This document shows positions 33,939 through 41,832 of a stretch of 64,000 bases of DNA, piece by piece; positions within the stretch are counted from its first letter, which is position 1, and every line of letters begins with the position of its first letter. A program made the position numbers and the translations under genes. The stretch spans positions 17,321 to 81,320 of the forward strand of contig NZ_JAMKBJ010000014.1 in NCBI RefSeq assembly GCF_027563315.1, in the 5' to 3' direction. The DNA comes from Paenisporosarcina quisquiliarum. Lineage in GTDB: Bacteria > Bacillota > Bacilli > Bacillales_A > Planococcaceae. A model generated the notes under the pieces. That model ran no database searches. It was not told the origin of the DNA and saw nothing but the letters and a program-made list of their open reading frames with translations.

Positions 33939-36056
33939 GTGAAACCAGTGATCGTTGCTGAAAAGCCAAGTCAGGCGAAGGCATATGCAGATGCTTTCAA
34001 AGTGAAGAAGCAGGAAGGCTTTTTTGATGTCCAGCCATGTGAGGCTTTTCCTCAAGGTGCCTATATTACATGGGGAATCGGACATTTGGTTGAGCTGCGT
34101 GATCCAAAGTCCCACAATCCAAAATGGACGAAATGGTCTCTTCAGACATTGCCGATCTTACCGGATGAATTTCAATTTCAAATTGCTAAAGGCAAGGCAA
34201 AACAGTTCGGCATTATTAAGAAGTTAATCTTTGAGGCAGATACGGTTATCAATGCGTGTGACGTTGATCGTGAAGGGTCCAATATTTTCTATAGCATCTT
34301 TGATTACACGCGTGCCCGTAACAAGACCATTAAACGTTTGTGGATTAATTCACTGGAAGTGGATGAAGTTCGCAAAGGGTTTATGCAGTTGCAAGACAAT
34401 CGCAAGGATTTATTGATGTATGAAGAAGCGAAAGCGCGGCAAATGAGTGATTGGCTTGTCGGGATGAATGGTTCCCGTCTTTACACCCTCCTCATTCAAC
34501 AAAAAGGAATTCGTGAAGTATTTTCCATCGGGCGAGTTCAATCTCCGACTGTTTATTTGATTTACCAACGCGCACTGGAAATTGAACGTTTCGTGCCGGA
34601 ATCCTTTTTTGAACTGGAAGGAACGTTCAAAGCTGAACATGGCTCGTATAAAGGGAAAGCAAAAGGGAAAATGAAGCTCGTTGAAGAAGCGCAAGAGATC
34701 CTGAACAAACATCAAATTGACGGCTTTCTTCCAGGAACAGTGAAACAACTGAAGACGGAAGATAAGAAAATTCTACCGCCAAAGCTTCATGCATTATCCA
34801 CTATTCAGGCAACGGCCAATCGTAAGTGGAAATACAGTCCTGCGAAAGTGCTGTCAACGATGCAAACTTTATATGAAAAGAAACTGGTCAGCTATCCAAG
34901 AACAGACACTCAATTCATTACGCCAAATGAATTTTCTTATCTCGTCAATCAAGTTGAAGCTTACCAACAGTTGATACAACAGCCTTTCCAAGTTGCTTCA
35001 AGAAATCCGAGTAAACGGTATGTCGACAGTTCCAAAGTGCAGGAGCATTATGCCATCATTCCGACGAAAAAAATTCCGAGCGAAAAAGTATTGGCTGGCT
35101 TGTCACGTGAGGAACGGAATCTTTATGAGGAAGTATTAAGAACGACACTCGCGATGTTCCACTCCGATTATCTATATAAAGAAACAACGGTGACGACGGA
35201 TGTCAATGGACTCGCCTTTTTCTCGAGCGGTAAAACCGAAACGGATAAAGGATGGAAAGCATTATTTTCGAATGAAAAAGCATCTTCATCTGCCAAAGAA
35301 CCAACTTTGCCAAAGCTCACACTTCACGAGCAAGTGAAAAGTAAAGTTGAAATTAAAGAAGGCCAAACCACTCCACCTAAGCCATATACAGAAGGGCAGC
35401 TCATCGCCATGATGAAAACGTGTGGAAAGTTTGTTGAAGATGCGGTGGATACGGAAATCCTGAAAGAAGTGGAAGGTCTTGGAACAGAAGCGACCCGTAG
35501 CGGAATTATTGAAACGATTAAGAGACATGGGTATATTGAAGTGAAAAGAAATATTGTGTCCATTACTGAAAAAGGTCGTGTACTTTGTGAAGCGATTGAA
35601 GGCAATTTACTTGCCAGTCCTTCCATGACCGCGAAATGGGAAGCGTACTTAAAGAAAATCGGAACGGGTAATGGTTCATCTGAATTGTTTTTAGGCAGCA
35701 TCGCTAAATACTTGAATCAATTGATTCAAGATGTCCCGAATCAACTGAACGATAAAACTTTTCATATGACGACCGAAACTTTTGTAAGCAGAAAAGAAGT
35801 CGCTACTTGCCCGACCTGTAAAAAAGGAACCATACTTTCAAGGAAGAATTTTTATGGTTGTTCAGGGTATAAAGAAGGGTGTAAACAAACGTTTCCGGCC
35901 ACATTCCTGAAGAAACGGTTGTCTGCCAAACATATCGACGATTTATGCACGAAAGGCAGAACGGATGTTATTAAAGGATTTGTCTCGAAAGCAGGAAAAA
36001 GCTTCAATGCAAAATTGACATTAATTAATGGTCAATTAAAACTGGATTTTAACTAG
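33939..36056 (+). CDS. topB: DNA topoisomerase III
   Basis: A type IA topoisomerase (705 residues) that relaxes or decatenates single-stranded-containing DNA, often working with a RecQ helicase; recQ lies 6 kb on. The TOPRIM domain opens with VIVAEKPSQAKAYA (residues 4-17) and carries DVDREG. The catalytic tyrosine is about Tyr319 in VSYPRTDTQF. A C-terminal zinc ribbon (CPTCKKGTILSRKNFYGC) follows about residue 630. The start is GTG 33939 after AGAAAGG. It shares an apparent operon with the phosphatase 12 bases on. Confidence 0.95.
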   Translation: MKPVIVAEKPSQAKAYADAFKVKKQEGFFDVQPCEAFPQGAYITWGIGHLVELRDPKSHNPKWTKWSLQTLPILPDEFQFQIAKGKAKQFGIIKKLIFEADTVINACDVDREGSNIFYSIFDYTRARNKTIKRLWINSLEVDEVRKGFMQLQDNRKDLLMYEEAKARQMSDWLVGMNGSRLYTLLIQQKGIREVFSIGRVQSPTVYLIYQRALEIERFVPESFFELEGTFKAEHGSYKGKAKGKMKLVEEAQEILNKHQIDGFLPGTVKQLKTEDKKILPPKLHALSTIQATANRKWKYSPAKVLSTMQTLYEKKLVSYPRTDTQFITPNEFSYLVNQVEAYQQLIQQPFQVASRNPSKRYVDSSKVQEHYAIIPTKKIPSEKVLAGLSREERNLYEEVLRTTLAMFHSDYLYKETTVTTDVNGLAFFSSGKTETDKGWKALFSNEKASSSAKEPTLPKLTLHEQVKSKVEIKEGQTTPPKPYTEGQLIAMMKTCGKFVEDAVDTEILKEVEGLGTEATRSGIIETIKRHGYIEVKRNIVSITEKGRVLCEAIEGNLLASPSMTAKWEAYLKKIGTGNGSSELFLGSIAKYLNQLIQDVPNQLNDKTFHMTTETFVSRKEVATCPTCKKGTILSRKNFYGCSGYKEGCKQTFPATFLKKRLSAKHIDDLCTKGRTDVIKGFVSKAGKSFNAKLTLINGQLKLDFN

Positions 36057-36068
36057 GAGGACGACACA

Positions 36069-36491
36069 ATGAATGAAAAAAATTATCAAGCCTTAATCGA
36101 CAATCGTATTTTTATTGGCGGAGTTAACGATGTACCTCAAGCAATTGAAAATGAAAAAATCGATGTTGTGTACGATTTGCGTGCAGAAGTTGGAGCTGCA
36201 TCAAGTGAAATTAGCAAGCATCAACCGATTGTTGACGATGGGGAATTCCAGGATGAATCCATTCGTACCGGCGTCAAACAAATTGTTCAGGATTACCAGG
36301 ACGGCAAGAAAATTTTCTTCCATTGCAATACAGGTCGTGGCAGAGCAGGGACAATGGCAGTTGCTACATTAATGGAACTTCGTTTAGCTGATTCAATTGA
36401 AGAAGCTGAAGCAAAAGTGAAAATGATCCGTCCCGAAGTGGATGTAAAACCTCAATTCAAGGAAGCATTAACTCGTATCTATGGCAATTAA
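36069..36491 (+). CDS. Dual-specificity-type protein phosphatase
   Basis: A 140-residue cysteine phosphatase. The signature HCNTGRGRAGT matches C-x5-R with catalytic Cys86 and Arg92. The upstream DLRAE (about 36-40) and VDDGEF (about 55-60) blocks are typical of small bacterial dual-specificity phosphatases, and one of these acids may be the general acid. The substrate could be a phosphoprotein or a phospho-metabolite. It starts 12 bases after topB with AGGAGG, so the two are probably co-transcribed. Confidence 0.82.
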   Translation: MNEKNYQALIDNRIFIGGVNDVPQAIENEKIDVVYDLRAEVGAASSEISKHQPIVDDGEFQDESIRTGVKQIVQDYQDGKKIFFHCNTGRGRAGTMAVATLMELRLADSIEEAEAKVKMIRPEVDVKPQFKEALTRIYGN

Positions 36492-36509
36492 AAATAAAAA
36501 GTTATGAAC

Positions 36510-36545
36510 AAGCAGCCTTAAGATATCGGGGCTGCTTCTTTTTAT
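36510..36545 (+). terminator. Terminator after the topB-phosphatase unit
   Basis: AAGCAGCC pairs with GGCTGCTT, and a T-rich tract follows. The remaining gap to 36885 shows no gene. Confidence 0.8.
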
Positions 36546-36885
36546 AGCTACTCATTTTTGGAGATTGGCTTTCTTCCGTTCAATTGGCGGTCGACGGCTA
36601 TAGAAGTTCACGTGGACATGAGGCTAGCGCTATACAGCATTTATTTTTTGCTCGAAATACTGAAAGTTAATCGGAATAGTATGAGCTAAATGAACCAAAC
36701 TAAACAGTAGAAAATCGGTTATCCTGATTTTCTCGCGCAGAAACCGGTAAAGTGAAATTATTATTAGGCATCCCTTTTGAGTTGTAACACCATGAACAGC
36801 AACGTTTAGTGTGGATGAAATGTTGTCGTGACATGCATTGTCGGTTGGTATGTAGCTGTGTAAAGGTGAAATTTAATCAAAAATG

Positions 36886-36899
36886 GTGTATACTTACAC
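36886..36899 (+). promoter_or_regulatory. Promoter -10 region inside an inverted repeat
   Basis: GTGTA-TACT-TACAC is a perfect 5+4+5 inverted repeat overlapping a -10 box TATACT (36889-36894), with GTGAAA 16 bases upstream. It may be an operator for the gene at 36927. Confidence 0.45.
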
Positions 36900-36926
36900 T
36901 AAGAGAACTTTTAGAAGAGGTGAAGA

Positions 36927-37352
36927 ATGGATAATAATCAAATCCCAAGTGCAGTTAATAAGGACTTTTTGACAAAGGAATTAGGGTTAATTCAACATTT
37001 AAATACGACCATTTTTAAGAAACGTGACTTTTTTGTATTGTCACCGTCTGTTCAAAATAAGTCTAATGGATTTGATTTAAGAGAAGTTAGTTTAAACAAG
37101 TATAACCGAGTAGCCCACAATGGCTATTTATTAATTCGTTATAAAGAACGTTTCTTAATTGCGAAGCTTGCCAATTTCAGAAAGAAAATGATGCGTGAGG
37201 AACTAAAAGCAACGAGTACTTCTAAAACGTCTCATTGGAAATTTATTGTAAAGGAAACACCGACATTGCACGTGGTCTGCCAGACTGACAGTGATGAGAC
37301 GTACCCCTTACAAGAGCCATCAAGCAACCAATTAATTAAGTTTTTTCAATAA
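36927..37352 (+). CDS. Hypothetical cytoplasmic protein
   Basis: Unrecognised, 141 residues, basic, no signal peptide or membrane segment. A central block (KYNRVAHNGYLLIRYKERFL, then AKLANFRKKMMREEL) is Lys/Arg-rich and might contact nucleic acid; this is a guess. GAAGAGGTG precedes the ATG, and the gene has its own promoter with an inverted repeat over the -10 box. A clean terminator follows six bases after the stop. Confidence 0.65.
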   Translation: MDNNQIPSAVNKDFLTKELGLIQHLNTTIFKKRDFFVLSPSVQNKSNGFDLREVSLNKYNRVAHNGYLLIRYKERFLIAKLANFRKKMMREELKATSTSKTSHWKFIVKETPTLHVVCQTDSDETYPLQEPSSNQLIKFFQ

Positions 37353-37359
37353 ATGAATG

Positions 37360-37391
37360 AAAGCATGTGCCTCCGAGCACATGCTTTTTTT
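37360..37391 (+). terminator. Terminator
   Basis: Perfect eleven-base arms AAAGCATGTGC and GCACATGCTTT, followed by a T run. Confidence 0.88.
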
Positions 37392-37502
37392 AATTGTCTG
37401 CGTATCTTTGGTAGCATTTTTTCATTTGAACCCATTTCTTTGCTTACATGTTTAAAAATTGGGTATATGTGTATGACAAACATGAAAACGGGAGTTGTTA
37501 TA

Positions 37503-38291
37503 ATGGGGCAACATCAAATTGAATTATCGAATCTGACATTGGCATATGAAGACAGTGGACAAGGTGAAGCGATTGTCTTGCTGCATGGTTTTTGTGGAAG
37601 TCATGAATACTGGGATAAACTGATTCCGGCTTTGTCAGAGAATAACCGCGTTATTGTACCTGATTTACCAGGCCATGGAGATTCCACGTTTCCTAAAGGG
37701 AATTATGAAATGGAATACATGGCAGATACGTTGGTAGAACTACTGGATAAATTAGAGTTGGAGAAAGTAACTTTATTCGGTCATTCTTTAGGTGGTTACA
37801 TAACATTAGCATTTGCAGAAAAATATGAAGAACGCTTAAACGGTTTTTCACTGATTCATTCAACTGCACATCCAGATTCTGATGAAGCGAAAGAAGGCCG
37901 TGACGCATCCATCGCAAAAGTGAAATCGGAAGGCGTACCTGCTTTGATTGAGGGCTTAATTCCAAAATTATTTGCTCCAGAAAACTTGGAGACACATGCA
38001 GAAGATGTGGAGAAAGCTAAAGAAATTGGGAAAGCAACTACTGAAGAAGGCGCCATTGGTATGCTCAAGGCCATGAAAAACCGCCCAGACCGCAATCATG
38101 TCATCAAAAACAGTAAGTTGCCTGCACTACTGATTGCTGGAGAAAAGGATCAGGTCATTCCTCCAGAAAAAACGTTCTCTGTTCATAAAGAAACGATTTC
38201 TCAGGCTTTAATCAAAGGTGCCGGACATATGAGTATGATGGAAAAACCTGATTTATTAATATCGGAAATTCAGGATTTCTTAAAATCTTAA
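37503..38291 (+). CDS. Alpha/beta-hydrolase
   Basis: A 262-residue alpha/beta-hydrolase fold enzyme. Oxyanion motif LLHGFCGSHEYW (about residues 25-36), nucleophile elbow GHSLGGY (Ser about 94), acid in GEKDQVIP and catalytic His in GAGHMSMMEKP complete the triad. Probably a carboxylesterase or lactonase-like enzyme; the substrate is unknown. ATG 37503 follows GGGAG by about nine bases; the frame is open for 150 bases upstream, but that stretch contains the preceding terminator and is not coding. Confidence 0.85.
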   Translation: MGQHQIELSNLTLAYEDSGQGEAIVLLHGFCGSHEYWDKLIPALSENNRVIVPDLPGHGDSTFPKGNYEMEYMADTLVELLDKLELEKVTLFGHSLGGYITLAFAEKYEERLNGFSLIHSTAHPDSDEAKEGRDASIAKVKSEGVPALIEGLIPKLFAPENLETHAEDVEKAKEIGKATTEEGAIGMLKAMKNRPDRNHVIKNSKLPALLIAGEKDQVIPPEKTFSVHKETISQALIKGAGHMSMMEKPDLLISEIQDFLKS

Positions 38292-38294
38292 AAC

Positions 38295-38336
38295 AAAACG
38301 CAAGCGACCATAAGTTTGGTCTTTTGCGTTTTTTGT
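38295..38336 (+). terminator. Terminator after the hydrolase gene
   Basis: AAAACGCAA pairs with TTGCGTTTT, with an inner GACCA/TGGTC stem, and a T run follows. Confidence 0.8.
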
Positions 38337-38429
38337 TTTTATTTACCATTATTATTCTATTGACCTCTTTCCTATTATCCGTTAAATTCAGTATTGTATG
38401 TAAAATTTATACAAGAGGGGACTACACGA

Positions 38430-39731
38430 GTGAGAACATCCAATGTAACATCAGAGAGAGAAACGATTTATTTCGTATTGAGTCTCATCTTCAGTATCTT
38501 TATTTATATAATTGCCGCCATTTCGATTATCGGAATCGGTATTGCAATTGGTCTGTTAGCCTTAGTGCTATATGCAAATATGGTTATGCTTGGGTCAATT
38601 CGAGGGAATGGCATTCGTATTCGTGAAAATCAATTCCCAGATGTCTATGAGCGAGTTGTATCCCTATCAGGGGAAATGGGGCTGAAACGCATTCCTGATG
38701 TATTTATCGTACAGTCAGAAGGTGCGTTAAACGCTTTTGCAACACGCTTTTTAGGACGCGATATGGTCGTCATTTATTCGGAAGTTTTCGAACTTGCTAG
38801 ACAAGGTGGAGCTGCTGAACTAGATTTCATCATTGCCCATGAACTTGCACATATTAAACGCCGTCATGTTTGGAAAAATATTTTACTCGTTCCAGCAACG
38901 TTCATCCCGTTCCTGTCGCAAGCTTACAGCCGATCATGCGAATATACGTGTGACCGTGAAGCAGCTTTCTACACGCAAAATGGAACAGCTGCGAAGCGTG
39001 CCTTGACCATTTTAGGAGCAGGAAAAGATTTATATCATGAAGTAAACGAATCTGCGTATTTAGAACAAATCAAGAGCGAGTCCAATGTTGCCGTATGGTT
39101 CAGTGAAGTATTATCAAGCCATCCACGTTTACCGAAACGCATTCAGTCTGTCGGTCAGTTTATGCGTGTAGAAGGAACGCCGTCATATGAACCGAAAAAC
39201 GGAAAAATCGTTTTGGGTGCATCTTTATTATTCGGTGGAATGTTTGGTGTGTATTTGCTGATTGTCTTCTTATTCTCTGCAGGTGGATTGGTCTATGCAA
39301 GCTTTATACCATCACTTCTTTCTGAAGATACATTCGATTTGTCTGAGGAAGACTATTATCCTTCCGAAGGAGAAACGCCGCTAATGACTGCGGCTTACGA
39401 TGGGGATATTGAAGAAGTAAATGCATTAATCGAACAAGGTGCCGATCTGGAAGAAAAAGATGCTGAAGGATATACAGCTCTTGGATATGCAGGATTTTTA
39501 CAGAATAACGATGTTGCACAAGTTCTCTTAGATGCAGGGGCAGACCCGAATGCTCAAAGTGACTATTCGACTGTTTTGCTAGAGGCTTTATACAACGAAA
39601 ATTATGAACTTGCATCCATGCTTTATGAGTACGGTGCTAATCCAGAACTTGAAGATCCTACAGGCGAATCAGCGTATTCATATTTTGGAGTTGACAATGA
39701 AGAAGATTTTTTAAGAGCGCTTGAACAGTAG
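38430..39731 (+). CDS. M48-family membrane metallopeptidase with C-terminal ankyrin repeats
   Basis: A 433-residue fusion. The N-terminal part has two membrane segments (about residues 15-50), then an M48 zinc peptidase with HELAH in FIIAHELAHIKRRH (about residue 143) and a downstream CDREAAF block giving the third ligand. A further membrane segment follows (VYLLIVFLFSAGGLVYAS, about 275). The C-terminus (about 310-425) holds about three ankyrin repeats: GETPLMTAAYDGDIEEVNAL, GYTALGYAGFLQNND, and a degenerate third. HtpX-like quality control is likely; the ankyrin part may bind substrates or partners. GTG 38430 follows AGAGGGG. Confidence 0.85.
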   Translation: MRTSNVTSERETIYFVLSLIFSIFIYIIAAISIIGIGIAIGLLALVLYANMVMLGSIRGNGIRIRENQFPDVYERVVSLSGEMGLKRIPDVFIVQSEGALNAFATRFLGRDMVVIYSEVFELARQGGAAELDFIIAHELAHIKRRHVWKNILLVPATFIPFLSQAYSRSCEYTCDREAAFYTQNGTAAKRALTILGAGKDLYHEVNESAYLEQIKSESNVAVWFSEVLSSHPRLPKRIQSVGQFMRVEGTPSYEPKNGKIVLGASLLFGGMFGVYLLIVFLFSAGGLVYASFIPSLLSEDTFDLSEEDYYPSEGETPLMTAAYDGDIEEVNALIEQGADLEEKDAEGYTALGYAGFLQNNDVAQVLLDAGADPNAQSDYSTVLLEALYNENYELASMLYEYGANPELEDPTGESAYSYFGVDNEEDFLRALEQ

Positions 39732-39739
39732 AATATATA

Positions 39740-39788
39740 AAAAGAGGACGCGTAAAAGTCAGGTTAATGACTTCTGCGCGTCCTTTTC
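39740..39788. terminator. Bidirectional terminator
   Basis: AAAAGAGGACGCG pairs with CGCGTCCTTTT, with an inner AAGTC/GACTT stem, between two convergent genes. Confidence 0.85.
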
Positions 39789-39791
39789 ATT

Positions 39792-40235
39792 TTAGAAACA
39801 TTGGAAAGATGAGACTCTGTCTAAATCTGTCCCGTAATAAGTCCATCTACGACCATTCCAACGCCAACCGGCAACGGATTGTCTTCCGACAAATGTTGGG
39901 TAGAACCAGAATGAACGACCATTTCGTAGCCATACATACGTAAACCGGAATAAACAGCCTCGAATCGCACCGGGATCTACTGCAAAGACGCCTGCGCCTC
40001 CTCGAGATTGTGCAGATTGCTGAGGAACGAAAGTTGGTGGTGGACTAGACGGCGGGCCGCCTGAAGATGGTTGGCCTCCTCCTTGACCAGGGAATCCAGG
40101 ACCTTGCCCAGGGAAACCGCCTTGTCCTGGGAATCCGGGACCTTGACCAGGGAAACCAGGTGGGAATCCAGGTCCACGTCCAGGGAAGTTCGGCGAGTCA
40201 TCACCGGGTAGAAATGGGAAAAATCGATTAACCAA
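39792..40235 (-). CDS. Collagen-like Gly/Pro/Gln-rich protein with Trp/Tyr-rich C-terminal domain
   Basis: 147 residues. Residues about 10-60 consist of PGFPGQG-type units (at least five), Gly-x-x in character but with Phe at regular places, then a Ser/Pro linker. The C-terminal 65 residues are quite different: GCLFRFTYVWLRNGRSFWFY and VAGWRWNGRRWTYYG, rich in aromatic and Arg residues and without membrane segments. No signal peptide is evident. The start is TTG 40235, nine bases after AAAGGAGG. The family occurs in spore-formers to my knowledge, but a spore-coat or exosporium role is inference. Confidence 0.7.
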   Translation of the reverse strand: MVNRFFPFLPGDDSPNFPGRGPGFPPGFPGQGPGFPGQGGFPGQGPGFPGQGGGQPSSGGPPSSPPPTFVPQQSAQSRGGAGVFAVDPGAIRGCLFRFTYVWLRNGRSFWFYPTFVGRQSVAGWRWNGRRWTYYGTDLDRVSSFQCF

Positions 40236-40381
40236 AAATGGGTACCTCCTTTAAACTGTATTCAAGGTAGTATATGGCTTTATTGAAGAAGCGTTTGGGT
40301 TCCCATGCTCTGCCTAATTTCAACAACTCAAAAATGCCAGGCAAAGGTTATGATAACCGCTGCCTGGCACTAAGTTATTTT

Positions 40382-41029
40382 TTATAAAACATACATATAT
40401 ACACTTAAAAAGTGACAAAGGGTTCCAAGTAAAATGAAGATGTGAAAAATTTCATGAAAGCCGAGGTATTTTGATTGCATAAATTTGGGCTTGGCACCGT
40501 AGATGATGCCTCCGATTGTGTACATGATACCACCTGTAACGAGTAGCCAAAGCCCCTCAGCTTTTAAAGTGGCAGCTAAAGGTGACGCAAGAAATACAAT
40601 AATCCACCCCATCCCAATATAAAGAGCTGTAGAAAGCCATCTCGGACAGTCGAACCACACCATTTTGAACAGAATTCCTGCAATAGCTAAGCCTGTGACG
40701 ACGGAGAATAACACAAATCCAGTTGTGCCATTAAGTGCGATTAAGCAGAAAGGCGCATACGATCCAGCAATCAATAAAAAAATCATGGAATGGTCAAGCC
40801 TTCTTAAAAAAGCAATGATATGGTCTTTTGCAAGCACCATGTGATAAGTGGCGGATGCAGTATACAATAAAAACATGCTGATGCCGAAAATAATGACAGC
40901 AACGATATGTAATGCAGGTGCATCACTTGATGAAGCTTTCAAAAGCATGGCGATTAACGCGATAATAGATAATACAGCACCAGCCAAGTGTGACAAACTG
41001 TTAAAAGGTTCTCGAATATAAGCGTGCAA
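40382..41029 (-). CDS. Hemolysin III / TrhA family seven-TM protein
   Basis: An integral membrane protein (215 residues) of the HlyIII/PAQR superfamily, with seven predicted helices. Characteristic blocks are the N-terminal AYIREPFNSLSHLAGA, SATYHM with a conserved His, LDHSMIFLLIAGSYAPF, and the C-terminal HEIFHIFILLG. Conserved Ser, His and Asp residues suggest a metal-dependent activity. The family was named for a hemolysin, but many members act in membrane lipid homeostasis. TTG 41029 is preferred over ATG 41044 because TGGAGG lies seven bases before it. Confidence 0.88.
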   Translation of the reverse strand: MHAYIREPFNSLSHLAGAVLSIIALIAMLLKASSSDAPALHIVAVIIFGISMFLLYTASATYHMVLAKDHIIAFLRRLDHSMIFLLIAGSYAPFCLIALNGTTGFVLFSVVTGLAIAGILFKMVWFDCPRWLSTALYIGMGWIIVFLASPLAATLKAEGLWLLVTGGIMYTIGGIIYGAKPKFMQSKYLGFHEIFHIFILLGTLCHFLSVYMYVL

Positions 41030-41172
41030 AATAAATACCTCCATCTCAACAAGTAGTTATTAATACTATGTATAATCATATAATCATTTTAACATCTAGT
41101 CAACATTTACGACCTATCAATTTTAAGTTACACTTTAACTACTTAATGCCAATGAATTTCGAGGGGTAAACG

Positions 41173-41784
41173 ATGGAGAAATCACAAGAATTGATACAAA
41201 AACTTTCTTTAGAAAAGAATATTTCACTTCAGGAAATGCCGGATATCGATTTATATATGGATCAAGTCATTCAATTATTTGATCACACGTTTAAAAGTAC
41301 AAAACGTAATGATGAAGAAAAAGTTTTGACCAAAACCATGATTAACAACTATGCCAAAGCGAAGCTGTTCATCCCTATAAAAAATAAAAAATATTCGAAG
41401 AAGCATCTTATCTTGATTAGTTTAATCTATCAATTAAAAGGTGCTTTATCGATTAATGACATCAAGTCGACCCTCGACGGTCTCAATTCCAAGCTGACTA
41501 ACGAAGACTTTGAACTGGAGAAATTCTATACTAGTTATCTTGCCATTCAGCAAGGAAATGCATCAGATTTTGAATCGGAGTTTGAAAAGCGAGCACTAGA
41601 TGTCCACAAAGAAGTGGCCAAAATGGATGATCGCGAAGCGGAAAAACTGGAGAAAATCCTTCTGATTACCTCTCTGGTAAACATCAGTAATTCGTACCGT
41701 AAAGCAGCTGAGCTGTTAATCGATGAATTAAAAGAGGAATCACATCAAACCGAGGAAAATCTGAAATCTAAAAAAGAAAAATAA
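41173..41784 (+). CDS. DUF1836-family protein
   Basis: 203 residues, soluble and helical, matching the DUF1836 pattern: MPDIDLYMDQVIQLFDHTF (about 23-41), then EEKVLTKTMINNYAKAKLF and the KYSKKHLILISLIYQLKGAL block. The arrangement resembles a MerR-like winged-helix (a helix pair with KTMINNYAK as a recognition-like helix), so a DNA-binding role is possible; its function is unproven. GAGGGG lies before the ATG. It is followed 40 bases on by recQ on the same strand. Confidence 0.78.
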   Translation: MEKSQELIQKLSLEKNISLQEMPDIDLYMDQVIQLFDHTFKSTKRNDEEKVLTKTMINNYAKAKLFIPIKNKKYSKKHLILISLIYQLKGALSINDIKSTLDGLNSKLTNEDFELEKFYTSYLAIQQGNASDFESEFEKRALDVHKEVAKMDDREAEKLEKILLITSLVNISNSYRKAAELLIDELKEESHQTEENLKSKKEK

Positions 41785-41832
41785 TCAAAATGCCTGACGC
41801 TTTCAATCTGCAATAAATAAGGAGTGACACAT

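Noticed and set aside
37353..37502. N-terminal extension of the alpha/beta-hydrolase
   Set aside because: The frame is open, but it contains the preceding gene's terminator and lacks a ribosome site; ATG 37503 fits the family start.
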